Positions 52,889-62,025 of a stretch of DNA of 64,000 nt are shown here, piece by piece. Source of the DNA: an uncultured Sphingomonadaceae bacterium. GTDB lineage: Bacteria > Pseudomonadota > Alphaproteobacteria > Sphingomonadales > Sphingomonadaceae. The translations under genes and the position numbers were made by a program. The stretch covers positions 1-64,000 of the forward strand of contig CAJXSN010000010.1 in NCBI GenBank assembly GCA_913060895.1, given 5' to 3'. Positions within the stretch are counted from its first letter, which is position 1. Each line of letters begins with the position of its first letter. Under the pieces are notes generated by a model, which saw nothing but the letters and a program-made list of their open reading frames with translations, searched no databases and was not told the DNA's origin.

Positions 52889-54427
52889 CTAAAGCCCCAG
52901 CCAATCGTTCAGATTGGCGTGGAAATGACGGATTTTCGTTTCCTGGTATTCGGCCAGAGTAACCCGTCCATCGGGGATGCTGTGCAAACCCTGCTGCACG
53001 GCGCGCAGATTGATCTGATCCTGATTGAACACTTTGGCCAACCGATCGAGTTCGGGCGCGTCCATGTAATCGTCATCTATACCCAGCCAGCGTATTTGCG
53101 CAGGCGCAGGACGATCCTGCCCCTCGGGGACCGGCATCATGAACATTATTTCGTGGATGCACTGTTCCGTATTGTCGCCATCAGGCCGAAAACGGTAGAA
53201 AATGGGATTATAGCAACCCCACGGGCTGATATTGGGGAAGATACTGTAATAGATGGAATCGACCAGTTCCGCGTCGCACACATTGTCGATTTCGTCACCC
53301 ATCAGCGGCCGCAATTGCTCCCTTTTGGCTTCAGCGCGTTTGGCCCTCGCCTCCGCCACCGGCAGCGCACCAAAGGCGTGCTTGTCTGCCTCCATGTCGG
53401 GTGTCAGGCGCCCGCCAAACCAGTTGCAAATATGCTGATCGGCATTGTCCAGTTCACCTTCCAACGGCTCTGCATTGGAATTGAAAATGCCGCTGCGACC
53501 GTCCTTCTTAGTCAGCCGAATACGATTTTCCTCCAGTCGTTCGTAGAAATCGCCGGTAACCGGATGGCGATAGGCGGTGAACGGCGTGGTATCGTCATAT
53601 GGCTCGCCAGCAAGATCGGTGTCGATATGGGGGCTTGCGATGCCCTGCGGCGAAATCGCGCGCGATAGAATCCCGAAGCTGTCATATTGCGAATTGGCAT
53701 CTCCCATTTCGAGCAGCAATGTCGGATGGGTGGCGATCACATGGTAGGATTCCATGAAGGCTTCCTGCGCAATCTTCCAGTTGCAGGGCAGTTTCTTCGC
53801 AACGTGAACAGCCTTGTACCGCCGCTCGAAGGGGAGCGTGGTCCAGTGCTGGTCGATATCGCCGAGAAAATCTTCAAGCGGCTCCGCGTCGGGATCGGGA
53901 TTGATAAAAACGAACCCGCCCCAACGCCCGGTTTTCACCTCCGGCAAGGAATGGGACTCTTCACTTACGCCGGGAAAATCCCATTGGCAGGGAACTTCCC
54001 TGAGTTTTCCATCCAGACTCCACGACCAGCCGTGGAAGGGGCAGCGCAAGACGCCCAGCCCCTTCTTACGACAATCGACCAGCTTGCGGCCGCGATGGCG
54101 GCAAGCGTTGGGATAGGCCGAAAATTCGTCTTCGCCGGTCCTGACAATTATGTAGGATTTCGATGCGATGTCATAATTCAGCACATCACCGACGTTCGGA
54201 ATATCGTCCTCATGGCAGGCAAGCTGCCACACACGGCTCCAGAGTTTTTCAACCTCCAGGTCATGAAATTCGCGGGTGAAATACCGCTCCACATCAATCG
54301 AAAGGGGTGCGTGATCCCCGGGCGACTGCTTTTTCATAGAAGCAGGTACGCTCTTGGAATCGGTCTTCAACAGTTCCTGGTAGGACATGCCTTTCGACCG
54401 GTTCGTCCCTGTCAGTGTCTCAACCAT
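52889..54427 (-). CDS. Rieske non-haem iron oxygenase, alpha subunit
   Basis: 512 residues. Rieske cluster ligands Cys109, His111 (CRHRG), Cys129, His132 (CPFHGWSW). Mononuclear iron ligands His229 and His234 (ESYHVIATHP) with the bridging acidic residue at Glu222/226. It is long for the family. An electron-donating reductase and ferredoxin are not nearby. Probably hydroxylates the ring system of the cluster substrate. AGAGG seven bases before ATG 54427 supports this start. Confidence 0.92.
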   Translation of the reverse strand: MVETLTGTNRSKGMSYQELLKTDSKSVPASMKKQSPGDHAPLSIDVERYFTREFHDLEVEKLWSRVWQLACHEDDIPNVGDVLNYDIASKSYIIVRTGEDEFSAYPNACRHRGRKLVDCRKKGLGVLRCPFHGWSWSLDGKLREVPCQWDFPGVSEESHSLPEVKTGRWGGFVFINPDPDAEPLEDFLGDIDQHWTTLPFERRYKAVHVAKKLPCNWKIAQEAFMESYHVIATHPTLLLEMGDANSQYDSFGILSRAISPQGIASPHIDTDLAGEPYDDTTPFTAYRHPVTGDFYERLEENRIRLTKKDGRSGIFNSNAEPLEGELDNADQHICNWFGGRLTPDMEADKHAFGALPVAEARAKRAEAKREQLRPLMGDEIDNVCDAELVDSIYYSIFPNISPWGCYNPIFYRFRPDGDNTEQCIHEIMFMMPVPEGQDRPAPAQIRWLGIDDDYMDAPELDRLAKVFNQDQINLRAVQQGLHSIPDGRVTLAEYQETKIRHFHANLNDWLGL

Positions 54428-54468
54428 GATCGCACCTCTTCACTTTCCGTTCTTTCGTTTCCACGCGT

Positions 54469-56847
54469 TCAGTATTTTACCGCCAGCTCCAGGAAGACCT
54501 GACGCCCGCGATTTTGCGTCAGAGCGAGATCATCGCCCACTCCGGCCTGCCGGAACGGGCGCCCGGATGCCTGATTGACATAGATCTTGTCGGTAAGGTT
54601 GTTGCCGATAAGGGACAGGCGCCACTTCTCATCCGCCGCGCCAATCGTGATGCTTGCGTCCAGCGTTACGTATTCATCTTGCACGTAATCATCGAACGCT
54701 GTCGCATCGGCGAAATAGGAACCGGAATAATTTGCCAAACCGAATAGGCTGAGATCGAGATTGCTCGACACGGGAATGGACCAGTCGAACGAAACATTGC
54801 CGGACCATTTGGGTGCGCGGGGCGCCTCCCTGCCTTCAAGATCAATCCCGGCATTGGATATGTACGTTTCCGTGAACTCGGCGTCTGTATAAGCAACCGC
54901 AGCAGCCAAGGTTAATCCATCGACTGGCGAGCGCCAGCTTAAATCGATGTCGCCCCCGCGTGAGCGCAATTCGCCAGCGTTGCGTGTGCTATACTGGATC
55001 GCGACCGGATCGAAGCTCTGAATCTGCAGGTCGGAAAAGACGTAGTTGAACAGCGACAGGTTAAAGCGCAAACGATCCTGCGCCAGCATGCTCTTCATGC
55101 CAATTTCAAACCCTTCGGCGGTTTCCGAACCGAAGAGCAGTTGCGAGTAATCGCCTGAAGCGACGATGTCGCTCAATCCGCTCGACGGCAATGCGCTGTT
55201 ATCGATACCGCCGGATTTGAACCCCTTTTTGTACGCCGCATAAACATGGGCATCGTCCGAGATTTCATATTTGACGGAAACTTCGGGCGACAGATTGTCG
55301 TCCTCGAAACGGATTTGCGGAGATTTGAAACCGCTGTCCAGGAAGTTGAATGGTGCCCCGGACAGAACGGCATGAACAAATGGCACTTCGATCCGGTTGA
55401 CCTTCTCTTCCTTGGTGTAGCGCAGACCCGCCGACAGTTCGAGGCGATCAGTCGGCTCGACCAATACGCTTCCGAACACCGAATAGGCATCGGTGGTCGT
55501 GTAGTGTTGACGGCGCCAGTCGAATGTCGCGCCGGTGATGGGGTCGGGCGCGAGGAACGAGATATTGACCGCATCCTGTGCAGCTTCGAAAAGAATATCG
55601 CGCCGCTCGTAGAAACCACCCAAAAGCCAGTTGAACGGTCCGGCATTGTCGCTGGCAAGGCGAATTTCCTGGCTGAACTGTTCCGTACGGTTCCGATTGA
55701 GATCGGTCCCCACACCGAACACGCCGCCGTAACCGTAGAAATCCTGCCCACGCGATTCAAAGTCGAAATAGCCGGTAACCAACGCGAGAGAGAGGTTGTC
55801 CTGCAACGCGATATCCGCCCGCGCCCGCATGAGATACATATCGGTGTCGTTGAACGGCACACCGCCATTATTATCCATCCCCGGAGGCGCCATCAGCCCC
55901 AGCGGCTCAGCGGAGTCGGGCAGCCAGAAAGTGTTGTCGAAGGAATTGCAGTCATAACCGGCTGGGACAACGACCGCCCCGCCAAGCAGGACCAGAGGAT
56001 CGGCAACGCCGTTTTCGCCGCAGAAAATCTGGGTGTGGCGGATTTCCCCGTTGTTTTCATGGCCTACGTAATTGGCCTTGATGTTGAATTTGAAATCGTC
56101 GCTAGGCTCCCATTCAAGCGTGCCGCGCAGGTTGATGTTTTCCTCACCGCGATAGGGGTTGGCAACATTTGGCGCCGCGTTGAAATAAAGCTCGTCGACC
56201 TTGTTATAACGGCCTGCGACGCGATAGCCGAGCGTGTCACCGATAGGTCCGGAAACATACCCCTCTACAGTGTAGCCTTCTTCCTCAAATTCGTAAGACC
56301 CCCGCAGCGATGCCTCGAAGGACGAAGTAGGATCTGCAGACCGGATCGAAAGGACGCCGGCGGTCGCGCTCTTACCGAAATAAAGGGATTGAGGGCCCTT
56401 GAGAACATCGATCTGGGCGACATCGAAAAACCCTGCCTGGACCAGGCGCATGGAACTCAGCACAACGCCGTCGAAATCAAGCGCGACTGCACTATCGAAC
56501 GCAGCAGACACATTCGAGGACCCGATACCGCGAAGGCTAAGCTGACCGCCCGAACCGGAGCCACCAACGGCGATGTTAAGCGTAGGTACCCGTGCCGCCA
56601 GCGCTTCCGGTTTGGTGATCTGCGATTTTTCGAGTGCTTCACCGCCGATGGATGCGATCGAGATCGGAACGTCCTGCAGCGCTTCGTTGCGCCGACGCGC
56701 GGTAACGACAATGACTGTATCTTCTACGTCGGCTGCAACTTCGGATACCGGTTCCACGACATCCTGTGCAACCACAGGCGTAGCCAGCGCGTACGAAGCG
56801 CAGATTGCAATGCCACAACTGGACAGTAACGAATTTCTCTTAAGCAT
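54469..56847 (-). CDS. TonB-dependent outer-membrane receptor
   Basis: 792 residues: signal peptide, TonB-box-like DTVIVVTARRR, plug domain (about 60-170, VPISIASIGGEALEKSQITKPEALAARVPTLNI), then a 22-strand barrel ending in the aromatic ELAVKY. In sphingomonads such receptors import hydrophobic compounds and are embedded in the matching catabolic clusters. Between the acyl-CoA ligase and Rieske genes (16 and 41 bases), hence part of the same pathway. Confidence 0.93.
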   Translation of the reverse strand: MLKRNSLLSSCGIAICASYALATPVVAQDVVEPVSEVAADVEDTVIVVTARRRNEALQDVPISIASIGGEALEKSQITKPEALAARVPTLNIAVGGSGSGGQLSLRGIGSSNVSAAFDSAVALDFDGVVLSSMRLVQAGFFDVAQIDVLKGPQSLYFGKSATAGVLSIRSADPTSSFEASLRGSYEFEEEGYTVEGYVSGPIGDTLGYRVAGRYNKVDELYFNAAPNVANPYRGEENINLRGTLEWEPSDDFKFNIKANYVGHENNGEIRHTQIFCGENGVADPLVLLGGAVVVPAGYDCNSFDNTFWLPDSAEPLGLMAPPGMDNNGGVPFNDTDMYLMRARADIALQDNLSLALVTGYFDFESRGQDFYGYGGVFGVGTDLNRNRTEQFSQEIRLASDNAGPFNWLLGGFYERRDILFEAAQDAVNISFLAPDPITGATFDWRRQHYTTTDAYSVFGSVLVEPTDRLELSAGLRYTKEEKVNRIEVPFVHAVLSGAPFNFLDSGFKSPQIRFEDDNLSPEVSVKYEISDDAHVYAAYKKGFKSGGIDNSALPSSGLSDIVASGDYSQLLFGSETAEGFEIGMKSMLAQDRLRFNLSLFNYVFSDLQIQSFDPVAIQYSTRNAGELRSRGGDIDLSWRSPVDGLTLAAAVAYTDAEFTETYISNAGIDLEGREAPRAPKWSGNVSFDWSIPVSSNLDLSLFGLANYSGSYFADATAFDDYVQDEYVTLDASITIGAADEKWRLSLIGNNLTDKIYVNQASGRPFRQAGVGDDLALTQNRGRQVFLELAVKY

Positions 56848-56863
56848 TAAACGGCCTCCCGAT

Positions 56864-58513
56864 TTACCCCAAAATTTCGCGGATTTGGTCCCGCAAAATA
56901 TTTTTTTGAATTTTCCCCGAAGCAGTTCGAGGGAAATTATCTGTTATTTCAATATGTTCAGGTATTTTTTGCGGAGCCAGCCCCTGTTCGCGGACAAACT
57001 CGGCCAGTTCTTCGACACTAGGGGCTGCCTGCCCGTCATTCAGAATCAGCCAGGCGCAAACCCCCTCGCCCAGTCGTGTGTGCGGCATGGCAACGACGGC
57101 GGCTTCCTGAATTGCAGGATGGCGATGAAGCACATCCTCGATCTCTTTCGCGCTCAGGTTCTCGCCCCCGCGAATGATGATATCCTTCAGACGACCGCTG
57201 ACCAGAATGCTTCCATTCTGGCCGGCACGAACCAGATCGCCGGTATGGAAATAGCCGTCCTCGTCTATTGCTTTCGCGGTTTCTTCCCAATCAGTGTAGC
57301 CAAGGAACATGGACGGGCCCCGAGCGAGAATTTCACCTTCTTCGCCAGGTGATACATCCAGCCCTTCGGCATCTACGATCCGCACGTCGTAATTATGGAT
57401 GCGTCCATCGGTTTCAGCCGCCAGCCGTGCATGTTCGGTCTTCTGGAAACCCTGTGTCACCAGCGGCACTTCCGTGCTGCCATAGACCCGGAAACAGCGG
57501 CAGTTTTCCAGCACGTCATGTGCGCGCCCGATCAGTTGTGGAGGTACCTCGGCCCCGCCACACGCAAATTGTTTGAGGCTGGGCAGACCGGTGCCGCGCG
57601 CCTGCGCTTCGTCCACCAGTTCCTTCAGGAACGGTGTCGCGCCCACCGTCAGGGTTGCGCCCGCCCGCTCGATAAAATCGATCGCTGCGACTTTGTCCCA
57701 GCGAGACATAAGCGCTGTCTTGATGGATGAATTGAATGCCTGCTCCAGCGAGGAATAGCCTGTCACATGAGTGACTGGCGAGGCCATCAGGGTGATATCA
57801 CCTTCGCCCACGCCGCGTGCTTCGGCCGAATTCGCCGCCGAACGTTTCAGCGTGTTGTGGCTGTGCAGAACCCCCTTTGGCACTCCGGTGGTGCCGGATG
57901 TGTACATCAGCAGCTTGATATGATTGGGATCGACCTCAGTCGCCTCGAACCGTTCGGTATTTCCGCGCTCGATCAGATCGGAATAGCTTGGGTCAGCGGC
58001 TTCGCCTTCACCCGGACGGACGGTAACCACCCATTCGAGAGAAGGGGTCTGCTGCGCAAGCCGGCGGGCCATAGCCAGATAGTCGAAATTGCCCATTCCG
58101 CCCGGCGCGAACAGCAGACGCGATCCTGCATCCTTCAGGATGAACCCCACCTCGCGATCACGATAGATCGGGATGATCGGATTGATGACCAGACCAAGCG
58201 CGCAGCAGGCGAGGTTGATGATCGCCATTTCACGCCAGTTTGGCAGGTTCGCGCTGACGACGTCACCCTTGCTAAGGCCAAGTTCGGAAAGCGACACGGC
58301 CAGTCGCCGCGCTTCCTCCACACCTTCGCGATATTTCAGTTCGGAACCATCGTCGAACCAGATCGCCACGCCATCCGGCTCCGCCTCAGCTTTCGACACG
58401 GCATCCTGCCAGGTCGTGCGGTTCTCCCACACGCCGCTTTCGACAAGATTATCCATCTCGTCCTGGCTTCGCCATACGCGCCAGCCGGAAGGATCGGCAG
58501 TGCCGCGCATCAC
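56864..58513 (-). CDS. Acyl-CoA synthetase (AMP-forming)
   Basis: 549 residues of the ANL superfamily. P-loop MYTSGTTGVPKG, VYGSTE, TGDLVRAGQNGSILVSGRLKDIIIRGGENLSAKEIEDVL, and the C-terminal catalytic Lys in ASGKIQK. Activates a carboxylic acid to its CoA thioester with ATP. ATG overlaps the SDR stop by four bases. Substrate likely a cyclic or isoprenoid carboxylic acid. Confidence 0.93.
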   Translation of the reverse strand: MMRGTADPSGWRVWRSQDEMDNLVESGVWENRTTWQDAVSKAEAEPDGVAIWFDDGSELKYREGVEEARRLAVSLSELGLSKGDVVSANLPNWREMAIINLACCALGLVINPIIPIYRDREVGFILKDAGSRLLFAPGGMGNFDYLAMARRLAQQTPSLEWVVTVRPGEGEAADPSYSDLIERGNTERFEATEVDPNHIKLLMYTSGTTGVPKGVLHSHNTLKRSAANSAEARGVGEGDITLMASPVTHVTGYSSLEQAFNSSIKTALMSRWDKVAAIDFIERAGATLTVGATPFLKELVDEAQARGTGLPSLKQFACGGAEVPPQLIGRAHDVLENCRCFRVYGSTEVPLVTQGFQKTEHARLAAETDGRIHNYDVRIVDAEGLDVSPGEEGEILARGPSMFLGYTDWEETAKAIDEDGYFHTGDLVRAGQNGSILVSGRLKDIIIRGGENLSAKEIEDVLHRHPAIQEAAVVAMPHTRLGEGVCAWLILNDGQAAPSVEELAEFVREQGLAPQKIPEHIEITDNFPRTASGKIQKNILRDQIREILG

Positions 58514-59274
58514 AAGGTCGAGCCCCCGTCGATGACGAGTTCAAGGCCGGTGACCCATTCAGAAAGGTCCGATGCGAGATACAGAACACCGTTCGCGATA
58601 TCGAGCGGTTTTCCCACCCGGCCGAGGGGGTTTGCCGCATTCATCTGCGCTATGGCTGCATCCGCATCGCCAGTCAGAGCAGCAAAATTATCGAGCATTC
58701 GGGTGTGGACACCGCCCGGATGCACCGAATTGCAGCGTATGCGGTCGCCAGCTGCGTGCAGAGCCACGGATTTGGTCAAGGCGCGCACGGCGGCCTTGGA
58801 TGCAGAATATGCGGCCAGCGGTGCGGCAGGGCGTATCCCCTGAATCGAACTGAGGTTGATGATCGAACCGCCATCGCCGGATTCGCGCATCAGAGGCAGG
58901 GCTGCGCGACAACCCAGAAACACGCTTTCCACATTGATGGTCTGCACGCGGCGCCACAGATCGAGGTCTGTCTGTTCGATGTCGGCGGCCGGACTGATAC
59001 CCGCATTGTTGACCAGAATGTCCAGTCGGCCGTGTTCTTCGCGAACCGCGGCGATTGTTTCTGCCCACTTGTCTTCACTGGTAACGTCAAGGTCGCGGTA
59101 GGACGCGGCGTTTATCGCGGCGACGGCTTCCTGGCCCAGCTCCGGCTCGACATCCGACAGGATTACCCGGGCACCATTCTGCGTCAGTCGGCTCGCTATC
59201 TCGCGGCCAATACCCTGAGCCGCCCCGGTTACGAGCGCCACTTTGCCTTCTAGTGAAATATCGCCTGCCATCAT
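58510..59274 (-). CDS. Short-chain dehydrogenase/reductase
   Basis: 254 residues, classical SDR: TGAAQGIG cofactor motif, NNAG, Ser in INLSSIQG and YSASK (YxxxK). Acts as NAD(P)-dependent alcohol/ketone oxidoreductase, plausibly on a hydroxylated ring. Start ATG 59274 (ATGA overlap with the flavoprotein stop) or the next codon; AGGGAG lies close upstream. Flanked by the KstD-like and ligase genes with overlaps on both sides. Confidence 0.93.
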   Translation of the reverse strand: MMAGDISLEGKVALVTGAAQGIGREIASRLTQNGARVILSDVEPELGQEAVAAINAASYRDLDVTSEDKWAETIAAVREEHGRLDILVNNAGISPAADIEQTDLDLWRRVQTINVESVFLGCRAALPLMRESGDGGSIINLSSIQGIRPAAPLAAYSASKAAVRALTKSVALHAAGDRIRCNSVHPGGVHTRMLDNFAALTGDADAAIAQMNAANPLGRVGKPLDIANGVLYLASDLSEWVTGLELVIDGGSTL

Positions 59275-60710
59275 GCTGGCTCCCTATTTGCGGTCGCCCC
59301 TGCTTCATGCGCCGCTTGCTCACCCGCCACGCGGCCGAAGACGATCGCATTGGCGATGGAATTGCCGCCCCCGATGTAACGGTCGCCGAGAACACCTCCC
59401 GAAACCTCGCCTGCGGAAAACAGCCCCTCGATAGGTCGGTCGGCGCTGTCGAGAACATGCATGTCCTCATCCACTCGCAGTCCGGTAGAGGTGAGGCAGA
59501 CGATTGCCGGACGTATTTCCGCGGCGTAAAAAGGCGGCTGCAAAACTGGCTTCATCAGGCCGGCTTCCTTGCGGAACTTGCTGTCCTCGCCTTTCTCGTA
59601 GTCCGAGTTGTAACGGGCTATCGTCGTTTCCAGCGTTTCGCTTTCAATGCCCATCAGATCGGCCAGTTCGGGGAGCGTGTCGGCCTTGACGACCTTGCCT
59701 TTAGCGATCTGCTCGTCGATCTTGTCGGTCACCCAATTCAGCGTGATGATGCCGGCCTTGTGTGCATCGGCATAGCGAGGCTCGGGTTCTGCTGTGGCGC
59801 GTGCATTCTCGTCAAAGATTGCAAAGACCGAACCGCCGATCTGATCCTTCACCACCCCGGACATCACCGCATATTCGGTAGTCTCGTCGATGAAACGGCG
59901 GCCTTCGCGGTTCACGTAAACCAGCCATCCGGGCACAAAAACCTCAAGATCGCGATAGAAGCCCGGTGTCGTCAGTAGCAGGCCGCGGTCATGACCGGCG
60001 ATATCTGCGCCGGCTTCCTGGCCCATCAGCAAGCCGTCGCCAGTGCATGTCTTTGCGGTAATGGCCCAGGTCCAGTCGCCGTGCTGGGCCGCTTCGGGAT
60101 AATGGCGGTTCAAAAGGAGTTTGTTATGGCCGAAACCGCCAGTTGCAATGATGACGTTGCGAGCAGTGACGGTTTCCCCGTCCAGCTTTACGCCGCATAC
60201 CGCGCCGTTTTCGCCGGTTTGCAATGCAGTCACCCGGCAGCCCAGCGAAACGTCGATATCGCGGTCGCTGACTTCGCGGTCCAAATTCTCTGTTATGGCG
60301 GCACCGTTACCCGACGCCTTGTGGCCGCGCGCGATGCTTTCCACGCCCGAGGCGTAGAGTTCGGATGGTTCGAATTTCACGCCAAGCCGGATCAACCACT
60401 CGATCGCAGGCCCGGAGAGTTCGCACAACCGCCGAACTATCCCCGGCTCTACCTTGTGCTGGTTGAGCGTCATGTAATATTCGAACATCGCATCGACACT
60501 GTCATCTTCGATGCCGGCGGCACGCTGCACGCTGGTCGGCGCGCCATAGACCACGCCGCCCGAAAGTGCCGTCGATCCGCCCAGCTGCTCCGCAGCTTCC
60601 AGCAACGCCACGCGCGCTCCGTGGTCATGCGCCGTGATGGCAGCCGCCATTCCGGCTCCTCCGCCGCCAATCACAATGACATCGTAATCAAAGGTCATAT
60701 CGTCTTGCAT
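59271..60710 (-). CDS. FAD-dependent oxidoreductase, KstD/fumarate-reductase-like
   Basis: 479 residues. DYDVIVIGGGGAGMAAAITAHDHGARVALLEAAEQLGGSTALSGG is the FAD_binding_2 start; NREGRRFIDE, YNS, and the C-terminal GLFSAGEVSGGVLGDRYIGGGNSIANAIVFGRVAGEQAA fit 3-ketosteroid dehydrogenase/fumarate reductase flavoproteins. Would introduce or reduce a ring double bond. ATG 60710, just after GAGGG, is chosen over an upstream ATG within the P450 gene. SDR overlaps downstream. Confidence 0.9.
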   Translation of the reverse strand: MQDDMTFDYDVIVIGGGGAGMAAAITAHDHGARVALLEAAEQLGGSTALSGGVVYGAPTSVQRAAGIEDDSVDAMFEYYMTLNQHKVEPGIVRRLCELSGPAIEWLIRLGVKFEPSELYASGVESIARGHKASGNGAAITENLDREVSDRDIDVSLGCRVTALQTGENGAVCGVKLDGETVTARNVIIATGGFGHNKLLLNRHYPEAAQHGDWTWAITAKTCTGDGLLMGQEAGADIAGHDRGLLLTTPGFYRDLEVFVPGWLVYVNREGRRFIDETTEYAVMSGVVKDQIGGSVFAIFDENARATAEPEPRYADAHKAGIITLNWVTDKIDEQIAKGKVVKADTLPELADLMGIESETLETTIARYNSDYEKGEDSKFRKEAGLMKPVLQPPFYAAEIRPAIVCLTSTGLRVDEDMHVLDSADRPIEGLFSAGEVSGGVLGDRYIGGGNSIANAIVFGRVAGEQAAHEAGATANREPA

Positions 60711-60717
60711 CTCGCCC

Positions 60718-61962
60718 TCAACGCTCCGAGAATTCGATTTCGAATTCATTGAGTCCGCGCAGGATGACGCTTGGCGTGTGCGAAAGCTTGTCCGGCTCGG
60801 CCAGGCGGATGTCCTTCAGCCGCCCTGTCAGTTCGCGGACGGCGATTGCGATTTCGCGGCGCGCCAGTTGAGCACCGATGCAGTGATGGATACCTGCTCC
60901 GAAGGCGAGATGCGAAGAGGCGTTCTTGCGATCCACATCGAAATCCGCAGGGCATTCGTATTTCTCTTCGTCGCGGTTGGCAGAGCCGTATCGCAGGTTC
61001 ACGAGGCTACCCTTGGGAATGGCGGTTCCGCCGACCTCGACATCCTCGGTAGTCATCCGGAACAACCCTTGGACCGGCGATTCATGACGCAGGATTTCTT
61101 CTGCAAAATTACCGCATTTCTCCGGCTCGTTGACCAGACATTCAACAAGTTCGGGGTCCTGAGCGAGGCGAACGACCGAGGCACCGATCGCGCTTGTGGT
61201 AGTCTCGTTCCCGGCGACAAGAAGTTGATCGAGAACCGAAAGCAGTTCTGGTGTGTCCAGCGGTTTTCCGTCCACTTCCTTCGTGACCAGATCGGAAATG
61301 ATGTCGTCGCGCGGGTTCTCACGTCGATCAGCGAAGACCTTGACGAAATAGTGATGCATTTCGACAGCCAGCTTGGCACATTCTATCTTGCGTTCATCGG
61401 ATATGAGGAGACCCAGCGGAGCAACTGCGGCGTCCGACCATTGCTTGAACTTGTCGCGGTCGCTGCGTGGCACACCGAGCTGATCGGCGATTACATACAT
61501 GGGTACCGGAATGGCGAAATCGTGCATCACCTTCAGGCGCCCCTGCCCGATGAAATCGTCAATCAACTGGCTTACGACCTCGACCATGTAGTCTTCCATC
61601 TGACGCACACGGCCAGCAGTGAAGGTACGGTCGATCAGCTTGCGATAGCGGGTGTGCGAAGGGGGATCGTTGCTGACCAGCGTATCGGGAAGCGCCCCGA
61701 ACCCCTCCTCGTTGAAAATTCGCGTCACTTCTTCAGGAACGGAGCCCGGCCGGAAGCCCATCTTGCTGGAAAAAACCTTCGGGTTTCGAATTGCTGCCAA
61801 ACAGTCGTCGTAGCGGCTGATGATCCAGAAACCGGTCTCTTCAACGAAATAGGCTGGCGCATCGCTCCGAAGCTTTTCGTACAACGGGTAGGGGCATTCC
61901 ATCACTTGCGGGTCGGCGAAGTTCAATTCGCCGGAATTCGCGCTTTGAGCCGCTGAAGTCAT
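60718..61962 (-). CDS. Cytochrome P450
   Basis: 414 residues, bacterial class I size. I-helix VAGNETTTSA, ExxR in EEILRHE, heme signature FGAGIHHCIGAQLARR with Cys361. Needs ferredoxin and reductase, neither found nearby. Start of a hydroxylation step for the cluster substrate. Seven bases before the KstD-like gene; 63 after the OYE gene. Confidence 0.94.
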   Translation of the reverse strand: MTSAAQSANSGELNFADPQVMECPYPLYEKLRSDAPAYFVEETGFWIISRYDDCLAAIRNPKVFSSKMGFRPGSVPEEVTRIFNEEGFGALPDTLVSNDPPSHTRYRKLIDRTFTAGRVRQMEDYMVEVVSQLIDDFIGQGRLKVMHDFAIPVPMYVIADQLGVPRSDRDKFKQWSDAAVAPLGLLISDERKIECAKLAVEMHHYFVKVFADRRENPRDDIISDLVTKEVDGKPLDTPELLSVLDQLLVAGNETTTSAIGASVVRLAQDPELVECLVNEPEKCGNFAEEILRHESPVQGLFRMTTEDVEVGGTAIPKGSLVNLRYGSANRDEEKYECPADFDVDRKNASSHLAFGAGIHHCIGAQLARREIAIAVRELTGRLKDIRLAEPDKLSHTPSVILRGLNEFEIEFSER

Positions 61963-62025
61963 TATAATTCTCTTCCCATCACTTCGATTGTATTTTTTGG
62001 TTCGTGGTTGTGGCTATTATCTGGT

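Noticed and set aside
55246-56829. 527-codon plus-strand open frame opposite the TonB receptor
   Set aside because: Antisense shadow in high-GC sequence; no motifs, while the minus strand gives a complete receptor.
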